From contig OX578279.1 of the NCBI GenBank assembly GCA_951217055.1, positions 43,228,250-43,292,249 of the forward strand: a DNA stretch of 64,000 bases. Direction: 5' to 3'. Below are positions 11,707-22,150 of this stretch, one piece after another. The stretch is from Gerris lacustris (taxonomy: Eukaryota > Arthropoda > Insecta > Hemiptera > Gerridae). How positions within the stretch are numbered: the stretch's first letter is position 1; the number at the start of each line of letters is the position of its first letter. The position numbers and the translations under genes are program-made. The notes under the pieces are model-generated. The model searched no databases, was not told the DNA's origin, and saw only the letters and a program-made list of their open reading frames with translations.

Positions 11707-11918
11707 GTGGATAAGGTGATTTTCATTATCCTGAGTACAAATTTAGTTAGTAAACCAAACATTAATGAAGTGTTAGTTTGTCACTTGATGGCGACTTCTT
11801 TGTTTTAGAGAAATATTTTATTAACTAACCTATTAAGTGACAAACTAACATTATCAGGACTTTTTAATGTGAACCAGGACTAATATCAGTCAGGGTCATG
11901 AAAATCACCTTGTCCACC
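11707..11918. mobile_element. MITE-like inverted-repeat element, ~210 bp
   Basis: The outer ends GTGGATAAGGTGATTTTCAT and ATGAAAATCACCTTGTCCAC are inverted copies with one mismatch. A second inverted pair lies further in (GTTAGTTTGTCACTTGAT and TTAAGTGACAAACTAAC). The whole unit can fold into an interrupted hairpin. A target-site duplication is not obvious; a TA site is possible. Confidence 0.6.
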
Positions 11919-12177
11919 AAATTAACCTAATAGGCTCAGTTAAAAAATTGTAGTAAGCCACTTATATGCTAGCTATCTCCTGGACAATAAAATTAAATAG
12001 TATTGCTTTTAAATTCAGAACTACTATGAGAAAGTTTTGTTTGAATTAGAAGGGCAGAATATGTTTTCTTTAGTAAGTTAATGTAATAGTAATCATTTTA
12101 ATGTAATAGTTGAAAGTTAATTGAAAGTGAGTTCTTCAATGCAGAGAGTTGAGGTTTTAATAGTTCGTGGGCTTGTG

Positions 12178-12390
12178 TGTTTGTCTAACGATAACTGGCG
12201 TAAAAATTGACAGATTGGAACGAAATTCGGCACACAGGTGCACCTCATCATTTTCGACAACTGTATAGTTTTTAGAAATTTCACACTCGATACTTTCAAG
12301 ATAGAGTCCAATATGCCGGACAAAAAAACAAAAGGATTTGAATCAGCATGACATGTTGTACATAATTTTAAGGTCTTAAAGAGTAGGAAA
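12178..12390 (+). repeat. Family K repeat, copy 1
   Basis: Shares with 44406-44620 the ordered words TTTGTCTAACRATMACTGGCG, TAAAAATTSACMGATTTG, ACGAAATTCGGCACACAGGTGCA-like, TTTTCAAGAT and CAGCATG..ACATGT. The similarity may extend weakly to ~12600. Confidence 0.55.
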
Positions 12391-12971
12391 AGAATATATT
12401 ACTATCATTACAAAATTTCCATTCTTTGCCGGCATTTTGAAAATAAATATGGCCTAAATGTTGAACAAAGTTAATGCTAATATAGCATGTACCATATCAT
12501 TTAAAGCTCTTTTCAGGTAAATTGAGTAAGTTATGTTTACCCGAACATTTTTTTCTGGTAACTATATTGAAAACAAATATGGCATATAATATGTAAAAGC
12601 AAAATACCATTATTTCTACGCGAGTTCTTTGAATACGCCGCGATCACTATTTTAGAAATAATAGTTACAGTTCCTGTAACTTAAATTATTTACGATAAAA
12701 TCTTAAAAAAAGGTAAATATTTCCTCTGCCAATTATAAGTTATTATTTTGGCTTAGAGGTTGCAAAGCAGTATTCGACAGACATTTTTATCACAAAAAAT
12801 ATTTTTAATAAAAAGTTTCTTTACTCTAATCAACTTAATTGTTTGTTGGAAAAACAAAGACAAAAAATATAAATAAGATTTATATTTATAAAGTGTGAAA
12901 GAAATAGATGAATGTCAACGTTAAGAAATCATACCCTCTAGATCTATTGCAGCCAGTTTATCAGATAACTA

Positions 12972-13727
12972 TTAAGGTGGGCTCACAGCTAGCGTATCTC
13001 GGCGCGTATCCGGCTGTATGCGAGTAGTTAACAATATATTCAGTGGAGACGTATTCGCCGGTTTCCCCCACCCCGTTACATCAGCTTATAAACAAAACAA
13101 AGCCAAATCGTTTGTTTAATCTAATGTTTTAAAGGGATAGTTTCCGCTGTTGAAAGGTTTTTTGTGATTTAATAATAATTTTTTAAAAAAGTCCAATTCC
13201 CACTGGTGTTCATAGTTATTGCCTTATTAAATTCTATGCATCAAAAATAATGTCAATGCAAACAAATGCATTGACAGTGTTAAGTTATTATCATTCATTG
13301 ATTTCTTTGATTATTTTTATTGATATCTTTAGAAGACATTTAATGCGAGGAGTAGAATAATACAGCATTCAAACCAAGTTAAAAAAAACACAAAACAAGA
13401 ATAACAAATAATTTTGCCCAAACGTATCGCAACGATTCTCTCCTAGTAGAAAATATAATACAAAAAAAACAGTTATCATAGTAGTAGAAATATATATTTA
13501 AAAAATAATATACGATGTGTTATTAAAATGCAATAATTACTTTTACAAAAACATAATATATTAAAAGAGGACTTAAGGTGAAGGTTGCATAAAAAAAGCT
13601 TAAAATAAAGTTTTAAAGCGGCTCCGCAAAAAAGTTGGTTTGGAAACAACTTTATGCGTATCCGCTATAAGAAGGCCATAGATGAATCCGTATGCGCCGA
13701 GATCCGCTAGCTGTGAACTCACCTTTA
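12972..13727. mobile_element. TIR DNA element with TTA target duplication (PIF/Harbinger-like?)
   Basis: The left end AGGTGGGCTCACAGCTAGCG (from 12975) and the right end, read inward as AGGTGAGTTCACAGCTAGCG (to 13724), are terminal inverted repeats. They continue as KATCTCGGCGCRTA. Directly outside each end is TTA (12972-12974 and 13725-13727), the 3-bp TWA duplication typical of PIF/Harbinger elements. The element is 750 bp with an AT-rich, non-coding interior. The CpG-rich ends stand out against the AT-rich interior. Superfamily is inferred from the TSD only. Confidence 0.75.
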
Positions 13728-14720
13728 CTCTTAGCCGAGGAATGTATGACATCTATAGCCTTACACGTTTGAATAAGAACTGAGTTAAAATTTAAATCGA
13801 CAAATTCCATCCACCTCCACCTTCGTTCCTTAACATTCCTTCCACTCACTTTCCTCCGTTTTTTTCACCTCATTCTATTTTTCATTTCTTCTTCACAAGA
13901 GAGCAATACCAGCAGGCCATCAGTTTCAAAAGATAAAAAAGAGTTAAATCTCGTGATTAATAGCAGCAATTCACCTTCAACTAGTGTTTCACTGGTCTTT
14001 TGCCAATTTATCAACAAAAAATCGGTTAAAAAAATCCCAAAAATTCTACTGCCAGACTTGATTTCACATATAACGAAATATACGATAGGTATGTATACTT
14101 AAGAGATTTAACAAATAAAGCAAATATCTTTGAGAATGTTCTGCTTTAGTAGCCTTGCTTAAAGGATGGTGAAATTTATTATTTTGCTTTTTGAAAGCTG
14201 GAGCTCCAAGAACTACTAAATACTTCCTAAACGACAATAATTTGATTCTATCACTTGGTTTAATTTGAAACAGAGCATTATGGGGAAGTATAAAAGTAGA
14301 TATTTGACAGTATGGACGGACTCATATTATTAAATGACATTTTAGACAGGAGTACCTCCTACATGGTTCAGCATTTGAAATTCCTTCAGAAACAACACCA
14401 CCGGTATCTAAAACAAGCTAAAACGTATCACGTAAAATCTTACAATTGTCACGCCTACTAACTGAAAATTAAAATATGTTTACAGTAGACACTTAAATCA
14501 AATTCAAATTACTCAGAGTAAAATTCTACTCAGAGTTCTTCTTTGAGAAATATATATTCATCGTCTGGCCTAGCAAAAGAAACTGGAATGTGTCAACACC
14601 CATTTTCCCTGAAGTCTGAAAACATTATTAATAATATAAATTTTCTTCTACTTCTTTATCTGAGGAGGATTGCGAGTCTAATCATTTATGTTTCATATTA
14701 AACAATTTTTTTCTTTAAAA
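13728..14720. other. No recognised feature
   Basis: AT-rich with mild pyrimidine-rich stretches near 13800-13890. No repeat partner or coding signal seen. Confidence 0.35.
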
Positions 14721-14761
14721 TTTTGCTTCTGAGCTTAACGAAGAAAATATTTTATGTCCGA

Positions 14762-15017
14762 TAATCGGACTTGAAATATTTTCTAAAAAAAAAATCGAAC
14801 TCCGATTTTAAATATTTCCAGACAGAACTCCGTTTCAGACATCAAGGAACATTTTTGGTTCCGTGTCTGTCGCTCAATTTTGCGAACCAACATATCTTAA
14901 AACTACTCGTCTGATAGTAATAAAATTTGGATAGCAGGTCATAATCCGCCCATTGATAGTCCCATATAATATAATTCAAACTTTCTGGGTGTGAATCCAT
15001 GTGTTATACTTAAACAC
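14762..15017 (+). repeat. 256-bp perfect direct repeat, left copy
   Basis: Base-for-base identical by eye to 17263-17518. It is family D sequence and immediately precedes the 5' junction of the truncated RTE LINE. Interpreted as one side of an unusually long target-site duplication. Confidence 0.85.
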
Positions 15018-16079
15018 TTATATGTTATACTTGAAAAAGCATTTGACAGTATCAAACATAGTGTTATAAGAGAAGCACTAAAAGCTAACGGAGTAGAAAA
15101 TACATACTTAAAGATGTTCGAGTATATTTATAGCAATAGTGAAATTAAAATAACTTGGGGCGATCTGTCAAAGTCAATAGACGTTGAAAGAGGAGTAAGA
15201 CAGGGTGACATCCCGTCGGCAAAAATATTCACTGCGGTCCTAGAAGAAGCTTTTAAACAACTTAATTGGAATGATATGGGAATAAACATTAACGGGCAAA
15301 AACTAAATACGATGAAATTTGCTGACGATATAGTGCTGATTGGTGCATCTGAAAAAGAAGTTCTGTCCATGTTAAAAGATTTAATTAGGGAAACTGGTAA
15401 AATAGGCTTAAAAATAAATAAAAACAAAACAAGAACATTAATAATAAATAAAACAGATGAAGATTTGGGGATAGTAATAGAAAATGATAAGTTATTGGAA
15501 ATAGATGAATGTATATATCTTGGCCAAACTATATCTAAAGAGAATAGCACCAAAAAAGAAATTAAAAGGAGGATAGGCCTGGCGTGGAGTGCATTTTATA
15601 GATTCAGACAGCTTTTTAAATCTGAGGTAGAAATCGTGGAGAAAAAGAAGTTGTGGAATTCAGTCGTAAAACCGGTACTGATTTACGGTTGCGAAACATG
15701 GAGCCCAACTAAAAAAGATATAGACAAGCTTAGAGTTGCAGTAAGGAGGATGGAAAGGTCCATGCTAAAAATATCCATTAAAGATAAGATACCGAGCGAA
15801 GTGATAAGGAAGAAAACGGGATTAGAAGATATTGGGAAGGTGATAAGCGATAAAAAGTGGAAATGGGCAGGCCATATCATTCGGACAGAAGACGGAAGAT
15901 GGACAAAGGAAATATTGGACTGGACACCTTGGGACAACAAGAGGAGCAGAGGAAGACCGAAGATGAGATGGGATGATAATATGAGGATCTGTTGTGGCGG
16001 AGTAACATGGAAAAGAGTGGCTCTACAAAGAGAAGAATGGAAACGGTTTTTAGCGAGGTTTGGCTCCATAGATAGATAA
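15018..16079 (+). CDS. RTE-type LINE reverse transcriptase, N-terminally truncated
   Basis: Open to its stop at 16079 without any internal break, about 353 codons of LINE sequence. RTE proteins are usually near 950-1000 residues, so roughly the C-terminal third is present. It enters in the RT fingers (EKAFDSIKHSVIREAL), then has GVRQGD (15195-15212) and the catalytic FADD (15318-15329), followed by a KINKNKT thumb-proximal motif. The C-terminal region has YGCETW, RRMERSMLKIS and KWAGHIIRTEDGRWTKEILD, the hallmark of RTE and related 'endonuclease-reverse transcriptase' proteins. The full-length enzyme would copy its RNA at a nicked target. The frame stays open a little upstream of 15018, but those residues come from the flanking repeat and no start codon belongs to the gene. 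The usual S-P-K after QGD is altered to IPSAKIF. It cannot be an autonomous copy. Confidence 0.88.
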   Translation, partial: LYVILEKAFDSIKHSVIREALKANGVENTYLKMFEYIYSNSEIKITWGDLSKSIDVERGVRQGDIPSAKIFTAVLEEAFKQLNWNDMGININGQKLNTMKFADDIVLIGASEKEVLSMLKDLIRETGKIGLKINKNKTRTLIINKTDEDLGIVIENDKLLEIDECIYLGQTISKENSTKKEIKRRIGLAWSAFYRFRQLFKSEVEIVEKKKLWNSVVKPVLIYGCETWSPTKKDIDKLRVAVRRMERSMLKISIKDKIPSEVIRKKTGLEDIGKVISDKKWKWAGHIIRTEDGRWTKEILDWTPWDNKRSRGRPKMRWDDNMRICCGGVTWKRVALQREEWKRFLARFGSIDR

Positions 16080-16110
16080 ATAATAATAAGACAAAAAGTT
16101 TTAAAAAGTT

Positions 16111-16628
16111 AGATATGCGGTATCATATACAACACAATTCTCAAACCTGCATGGACATATGGCATCGAACTATGGGGCTGCACCAAACGCTCCAATTCCT
16201 ACCGCATCCAATCCTTACAGTCAAAGATCCTCAGAACTATAGTAAAGGCACCCTATTACGTATCCAACCAAATCCTACACACTGACCTAAACGTCCCATT
16301 TGTCCGAGACCTAGCTATTTCCCGCTATAGATCCTTCCACCACTCAGTCTCCCTCCACACAAATCCTTTGATCCAAAACCTGTCATTCCAAACCATTCCT
16401 GACAATCCTCCTAGGCGATTGAAGCGGCAATGGCCCCGAGATCTATTATGATATAAGACATTTGTTAATTTAAAGAATTTATGCGAAGTCAATAAGCTCT
16501 GTCACTGGACAGGAGTCTTATATCTGTCAATTTAAATCAAGCTATACAATCAAATTATCATTATTGCTTATAAAATGTAAAACTGTAGTTGCAATATTCA
16601 ATAAAAGTTAAAAAAAAAGATATGCGGT
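16111..16628 (+). mobile_element. Jockey-type LINE insertion with 11-bp TSD and poly(A)
   Basis: AGATATGCGGT is found at 16111-16121 and again at 16618-16628. Between them lies a 5'-truncated Jockey 3' end with its stop codon, ~150 bp of 3' UTR, an AATAAA polyadenylation signal just upstream and a terminal A run. The host sequence is the RTE LINE's 3' UTR, so this insertion is younger than, or came along with, the RTE copy. Confidence 0.88.
16113..16451 (+). pseudogene. Jockey-type LINE ORF2, C-terminal 112 residues
   Basis: The frame from 16113 to the TGA at 16449-16451 reads IIYNTILKPAWTYGIELWGC, then TKRSNSYRIQSLQSKILRTI, VKAPYYVSNQILHTDLNVPF, VRDLAISRYRSFHHSVSLHT and a final RRLKRQWPRDLL. 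This is the C-terminal domain of Jockey-clade ORF2 proteins: LKPxWTYGIxLWGC, then LRxIVxAPxYVxNxxLHxDLN, then RRLKRxxPxDL at the end. The RT domain is missing through 5' truncation. The fragment has no internal stop, so it is recent, but there is no start and it codes for no functional domain on its own. Confidence 0.85.
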
Positions 16629-17262
16629 GTGAATACTCTGGTCAACGATATGTTGACTAGACTGTTCATAATATTTATTGCATTTTTGTAAAAATAAATA
16701 AAACTACTATACTAACTACTTTATATTACTACTACTATTTATTTAATTTTTGTTACTATTTATTTAAGTTATTACTTTTTAGTTACTATTTATTTAATTT
16801 ATTCATCTTTAGTTTATTTAAAGAATACTTTTTACCACTTGTTAATGTTGTTAATATTGTTATTGTTGGTTGTTTATTATTAATCTATGTATTAAAGTCT
16901 GTTATTAGGTAATCTAATAACATTAGTTTATTTATTAATGATTGTTTATAGTTAGTATGTTATTATTGTTATCTAAATTAGTTTTATCTTTTCTATCACT
17001 CTAATCTACTATGGAAACTGTAGTGTAATTATTAAAAGAAATGTATGAAATTATAAGTATATTAAAAAGTATGTACTAAAAACAGTAAATATTTATAGGA
17101 GAGTATGCGTGTGTGCGAATATGTATATATGTGTGTGTATTTATGTAATTTTTCAGATATATGTATAGTAAATAATATGTAACCTAAGAAACCCATAATG
17201 GGTACCACGGCTACGTGCCGATTTGATGTATAATCAATAAATGGTATTATTATTATTATTAT

Positions 17263-17518
17263 TAATCGGACTTGAAATATTTTCTAAAAAAAAAATCGAA
17301 CTCCGATTTTAAATATTTCCAGACAGAACTCCGTTTCAGACATCAAGGAACATTTTTGGTTCCGTGTCTGTCGCTCAATTTTGCGAACCAACATATCTTA
17401 AAACTACTCGTCTGATAGTAATAAAATTTGGATAGCAGGTCATAATCCGCCCATTGATAGTCCCATATAATATAATTCAAACTTTCTGGGTGTGAATCCA
17501 TGTGTTATACTTAAACAC
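17263..17518 (+). repeat. 256-bp perfect direct repeat, right copy
   Basis: Partner of 14762-15017, starting right after the ATT-repeat tail of the RTE LINE. No mismatch was found by eye, so the duplication is recent. Confidence 0.85.
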
Positions 17519-17599
17519 ACCATTGTTACTCTTCCACATGCGCACTAACATATATTAATTTATACCTATATATGTTCAAAACCACTCATCTGATTATTA

Positions 17600-18205
17600 A
17601 ATAATTTCAAGATAAAAAGAACTTTTTATATACTACGTTTTTAAATTTTCTGTTGAATCGTATGTAATGTTGATAATATAATTGTTATTGTTATATAATA
17701 TATAATGTTAGTGAAAAAAAAAAATAGTTCCGAATTTATTTACTTCACATAAATGACAACCATCTAGAGAGCTGATCTTAAACCTATAAAAGGACAAATC
17801 TTTGTACAACGGATCTCCCCAACATCAAATCTAAAGCGTGCCAGGGATATATATGAAATAATATAATCGATATTTCCTGTTTTGCTGTCATTCAATGTTT
17901 ATCTAACACAAATTTGAGACCCGTCAAAATGAAGATTGCGTAAATATGGGACATGGCAAAACAAATAAAATAACTTGCGGATTTTTTCCGAACTAACTTT
18001 CCGTACAGCAAAATTTGCTGAAAACCAATTAAATTCTGCTGAAAGATGGCTAAAAGTATTAAAATAATGCATTGTCATCGTGTTCTGAGCTATGCTAAAA
18101 GTTTCAAATGTCTAGCTATTCGGGAAGTTAGTTAGAAATCGATTGCCGCTTTGTACCGGACAAACAAACAAACAAGAAAGCAAGCTAATAAAAACGTAGT
18201 AAAAT
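17600..18205 (+). mobile_element. Family E repeat, copy 1
   Basis: A 606-bp unit that also occurs at 58564-59197 (same strand) and 59584-60189 (inverted). It begins AATAATTTCAAGATAAAAAG and ends CTAATAAAAACGTAGTAAAA. Notable words are a GACCCGTCAAAATGAAGATT phrase, a TTCGGGAAGTTAGTTAG phrase and ACAA iterations after TTTGTACCGGAC. No ORF. It interrupts family D. Class unknown. Confidence 0.75.
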
Positions 18206-18450
18206 GAAAACAATTGTGACAGATTTAAAAAACCGAAGAAAAATTAAATAAATATGAAAATAATAATTTGTGAAAATAATAATGAAGAAATCATTATGAA
18301 GCTATGTGCCACACTAATTGACAAACTATTTTACAAATCGACAGTTTATTCTATCATATAAATATAAGATATTTTGTTGTTGGAAAGAGTAAACATGCTA
18401 GTATATTTATTTTATTTTATTCTAAATTCCATATTAATGATGTACCTTAC

Positions 18451-18669
18451 CTACATAAGAAATATCGTTACAACCTTGAGAATATATTCTAGTTTTGAAT
18501 GTCTGATAAAAGTGAGTGTCGGGTAAGGATCAGGGTAATGCCAACGAACAAGGTGATTAATATCCTGACCTCCGACAGTTTGTCCTGCTTTGGCTTTGTC
18601 AAAAGGATCTGCTTCGGTCAAATCAAAAAGGCATCTTTTGCAGACATGTACAATGTACGAGGCTTGTAA
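18451..18669 (-). pseudogene. Unidentified coding-like relic or exon
   Basis: The minus-strand frame is open for 72 codons with no initiator. It includes YIVHVCKRCLFDLTEADPFD, then KAKAGQTVGGQDINHLVRWH and YPDPYPTLTF. The composition (CxxC pair, acidic and basic residues, WHYPDPYP) looks like real protein, unlike the surrounding AT-rich six-frame noise. Upstream, the same frame continues past one TGA through LPSRQPSNLGTKEFEND. Downstream it runs to a TAG that is followed by GTAAG, so TATGTAG|GTAAGG could be a splice donor. I do not recognise the family. It could be an exon of a host gene, a processed pseudogene, or part of an unknown mobile element. Confidence 0.4.
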
Positions 18670-18857
18670 TCAGTCATTTTCAAACTCCTTTGTCCCCAGG
18701 TTGGATGGTTGCCGACTTGGCAACTATACTTATCTAGTTTGGTATTGATTTAAAAAGACATGATTAACAATTAACATTGATTTAAACGCCTTTATCAACG
18801 AGTATATTTACAAATATGGTATTTTTCCTTTAAATTATGTATTTAAAAACATATAAA

Positions 18858-18947
18858 ATAGACTGCCAATTAGTGTGGCACATAGCTTCCTCGCATCTTA
18901 TCATGTACTTTATTGTTATATTAACATTAAAATTATTGTTATATTAC
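18858..18947 (-). repeat. Family D fragment
   Basis: GACTGCCAATTAGTGTGGCA followed by CATAGCTTCCTCGC is the outer end of family D in minus orientation. It is broken at 18948 by a family C unit. Confidence 0.6.
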
Positions 18948-19093
18948 TTTATCTACGATTGATACGAAATATAAACATTGTATCCCTGTTTAGATGCGTA
19001 GAAAGTGATTCTTTACGTACTTTTATTCATTGCGCATGCGCGTCTCATAGTTCTGATGAATTCCTCTTCTTTACCACCCTAGGGCGGTAAAGA
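18948..19093 (+). repeat. Family C element, copy 1, with palindromic end
   Basis: Starts CTTTATCTACGATTGATACG and has TAGATGCGTAGAAAGTGATT, the palindrome GCGCATGCGC and a terminal near-palindrome TCTTTACCACCCTAGGGCGG continuing to TAAAGA (19068-19093). Other copies are at 19572-19679 and 30669-31182. Confidence 0.65.
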
Positions 19094-19109
19094 ATTTTAT
19101 CGATCTTAA

Positions 19110-19543
19110 GAATTTTTATCGATCTTTACCACTTTATAGCGGTGTCGCTGTTGGTATAAGTAAAAAATTGTATTTGCAAAAATGTTTGTCTTATTGATTA
19201 GATGAAGTTAGATTTTTTCCCCGACCTAAAATTCCAATTTGAAATTCACGTTTACGCGAGCGTTGCTCGTGAACGCTTGGACGGATAACGTCTGGGCATT
19301 AGTAAAAAGAACATGTCTACCAAATTCCATCAAAATCGGTCGACATTTACTCAAGTTATCGTCGCGCATTTCATAATTCGCGGACACACAGACAGATAGA
19401 CACGAGACCAAAAATGTTCTCTGATGTCTGAAACGGATTTCTGTCTTGGAATTTTTAAAATCGGAGACAAAAGTTTTTCGTTCTCAAAAGTGAACACAAT
19501 GCTTCCGTTACCTTCGGTAAGCTCGGAAGCAAAATCATTAAGA
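19110..19543 (-). repeat. Family B repeat, copy 2 (near complete)
   Basis: In minus orientation the element begins at the right with the hairpin GCTTCCGAGCTTACCGAAGG..CGGAAGC. It passes through GACAGAAATCCGTTTCAGAC, a GTCTCGTGTCTATCTGTCTG region, GACGATAACTTGAGTAAATG, GATTTTGATGGAATTTGG and CAACGCTCGCGTAAACG, and ends near 19130 with the AGCGACACCGCTATAAAG block. Non-coding. Confidence 0.7.
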
Positions 19544-19571
19544 ATAAATACTTTTTAATAAGAACAATTTG

Positions 19572-19679
19572 TTTATCTACGATTGATACGAAATATAAAC
19601 ATTGTACCTCTGTTTAGATGCGTAGAAAGTGATTCTTTACGTACTTGTATTCTTTGCGCATGCGCGTTTTATAATTTCT
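19572..19679 (+). repeat. Family C element, copy 2 (truncated)
   Basis: Same 5' words as the copy at 18948 (TTTATCTACGATTGATACG, GATGCGTAGAAAGTGATTC, GCGCATGCGC) but it stops before the terminal palindrome. Confidence 0.65.
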
Positions 19680-20439
19680 CTTTTTTTTTTCAAATATATA
19701 TAAATTACAAAGTTATTTAGTTATATTTATATGGAGACGTCTTTATTTTGATAGAACCTATATAATAATTATATAATGTAAAAGTCACGTATAAGAAATA
19801 TAATGACACTATTTGGATTTTTTTCCTACAAAACATAAAAGCTAGATAGGCTGATTTATAACACCTACACATGTTTTACACAATAAATTAAATATTTATT
19901 TACGAAAGAGTTAAGAAGCGTGTCAATGAAAACAAACGTAAAATGTATAAAAATATTTATACCACTAAAACTTTTTTTTTATGACTCTTTTATTAATATC
20001 TAAAGTACATATATTAAAATATTAAATGGACCATAACTGCCATACATTTATTAGTAAAACAATAAAAATGTATTAGTAAAATAATAAAAAAGAGGTTGAA
20101 AATAATGGGAATCCATCGCTAGTATCATTATTATATGGTAATAAGGATATATTCGTAGATATAAATTATAATGGGTCATTCTTTTGCGAAAAAGCGATAA
20201 GCAAAGGAAGCGGGGTTAGCGTGAACAGGGTTAGTGTACGAAGTTTCAGGGACAATAAAATCCGGGTTATTTTAGTGACCAGTTTGACTAAATAAACGGT
20301 TTAGCCTATCTCAAAATTAAAATTGCGACGCAGGTAATTAACCTGGCGGATGTGTGCATTTTTATCTGCCTTTCTTAACATTGATAATAATAATAAAGCA
20401 TTTTATATTCTAATATAATAAAAAAAATAATAAAAATAA
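19680..20439. other. No recognised feature
   Basis: AT-rich, no partner sequence elsewhere in the window. Confidence 0.35.
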
Positions 20440-21164
20440 ACAGGTCAAGTGTGTGCTAGTCAGCACACAGCGAGGGTCCGAAAGGCAACCCTGTATAGTT
20501 TAAGTAGTACCCTATTGATGGTGTTTTCTAAAATGCTAAAAAGCTTACTTTGAACCATTCTAAGGGTCTGATATTCTCAAAACACACTCTGATAAAGTAT
20601 TTTTTGCCACTGAACCGGACTACAACCATATAAATACATCGAAAAGACCATAATTATAAAAAAACGTATTTTGTCAATAAAAAATAAAATGATATTTTTT
20701 AGAAATTTCCAAAAAGTGGTATCTTTACTTCTGGTCGAAGAATGTTCAGGATTTTTTTCAGATTTTTTGCACTTCACATAAGCGAGATAGAGGGGGGGGG
20801 GGGGGGGCACGTTTCACACCCACTTCAAACTTGCCTACGCTCGCCCTATCAAAGTTATATCCAAAGAATTATATATTTTTGTAATCAGCTCGACGTACCC
20901 TTTTATATGATACCCCTCATGGTGTCGAAAAAAAATAACAAAAATTTAACCCTTAAGTTTTTTTACCCTAATTTTTTTTGAAAAATAATTTTTTTAAGTC
21001 GCTATATTTTTAAAATATGTGGGCAGGTACAAGAAATATACATGCCAAATTTCAAAGTGATCGGACGAAAGGTGTAGCCGTGAGAGCACGAGAGAGGACG
21101 GACGGACAGACACACGCAGGAAAATATAAGGGTCCTTGGTTTTGCCTACGGACCCTAAAAATGA
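20440..21164 (+). mobile_element. Family A element, copy 2
   Basis: Full-length copy with the same ends as 8356-9127. The internal G run is 16 nt long (20792-20807). The left flank ATAAAAATAA resembles the element's own right end TAAAAATGA. Confidence 0.75.
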
Positions 21165-22150
21165 ATCATTAATACCACAAAATTGAATATAAAATCTACT
21201 ACATAATAGCTCACAGGATTGTAAATAATATAACGTTAGCTATGAATTAAGTATTAACTACTATTGGTGGAGTATAACTTCAGTCATTTAACTAGAGATT
21301 GAAAAAAAGGAAAATAATTAATTATAATTAAAAAATCAGTTGCCTACTCAAAAAAGCAGACATGGAATTAGAATTTAATTTTTACATAAAATAAAATATT
21401 AAATGCCTAAGTGTTCCACATGCATATAGTATGTGTATGTGTACTTATCACACATAAGTCATAAGACACGTACAAATGATAATATACAGAAGTTCCTTTT
21501 CTGTAAAGAAGTATACACACGTAATATAATAAATTATAAAAGTTTTAATTATTATAAAATTCTTTATGATATATTTGCACCCACAAACATAACCCTAATA
21601 AAGATAATAGTGCTAGGGTTGCTTCAGGATATACAAAAAAAAGAGAGAAGTTTTACAAAAGTTAATTGGAGTAACAATGCAGTACTCTTAATTTAAAATT
21701 TACAAAAAACCAAATAGTATTCCAAACCAATTTTTTAAAGGTCTTCTACGCCAATGGCAATGCTGTTAAAGAGATAGGAAAAGTAGGTAGGAAAAATTCA
21801 TAGAATCCACCTACACTGCATCATCCCACGTGTGTACTAGGAGGAAAAGCAATATCATAAAAACATATAATTTAAAATCCTGTCAAGCATACAATTCAGT
21901 ATTATGACTTTACTACTCAAACAGAAATTTTATAAGGATCTTTATAAAACTATGGAAAAATAAAATGATCTATGCTAAATTCATATTATATTTTCTGCCC
22001 TCACCCATGCTTCACGCGAGGCTTATGCTAGGAATCAGTGGCTATATTTCCTAGAGGTAATCATGTCTTTGCGCACATGATCGATACCTTATACACTATA
22101 ATATCACATTTTAAAAGGGGATGTCATGGAAATATATAAAATAAGAAAAT
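21165..22150. other. No recognised feature
   Basis: AT-rich. Open frames here are short and of simple composition. Confidence 0.35.

Larger units (their letters stand above)
15018..17262 (+). mobile_element. 5'-truncated RTE-type LINE with nested Jockey fragment
   Basis: The insertion lies exactly between the two copies of a 256-bp direct repeat. It starts inside the reverse transcriptase ORF, carries ~680 bp of its own 3' untranslated sequence (interrupted by a Jockey fragment, 16122-16628) and ends AATCAATAAATGG followed by a TAT/ATT trinucleotide string. Short tandem-repeat 3' tails of this kind are typical of RTE-clade LINEs. An intact partial ORF and identical flanks indicate a recent insertion. 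The upstream part of the protein, including the APE-type endonuclease, is absent, as expected after incomplete reverse transcription. Confidence 0.8.
14721..18332 (+). repeat. Family D repeat, split by two insertions
   Basis: The start, TTTTGCTTCTGAGCTTAACG at 14721, is the family D terminal hairpin in decayed form. The body (GACAGAACTCCGTTTCAGAC, TTCCGTGTCTGTCGCTCAAT, GCGAACCAACATA) runs to 15017. It resumes at 17519 and again after 18205, ending with GAAGCTATGTGCCACACTAA (18299-18318), the opposite family D end. The RTE LINE at 15018-17262 and the family E unit at 17600-18205 account for the interruptions. Confidence 0.65.

Noticed and set aside
15128..15553. 141-codon minus-strand frame, and another at 15683-16069
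   Set aside because: Shadows of the plus-strand RTE reverse transcriptase, which has recognisable RT motifs.
19030..19042. GCGCATGCGC as an NRF-1-like promoter site
   Set aside because: It recurs within family C copies and has no adjacent gene, so it is better explained as repeat sequence.
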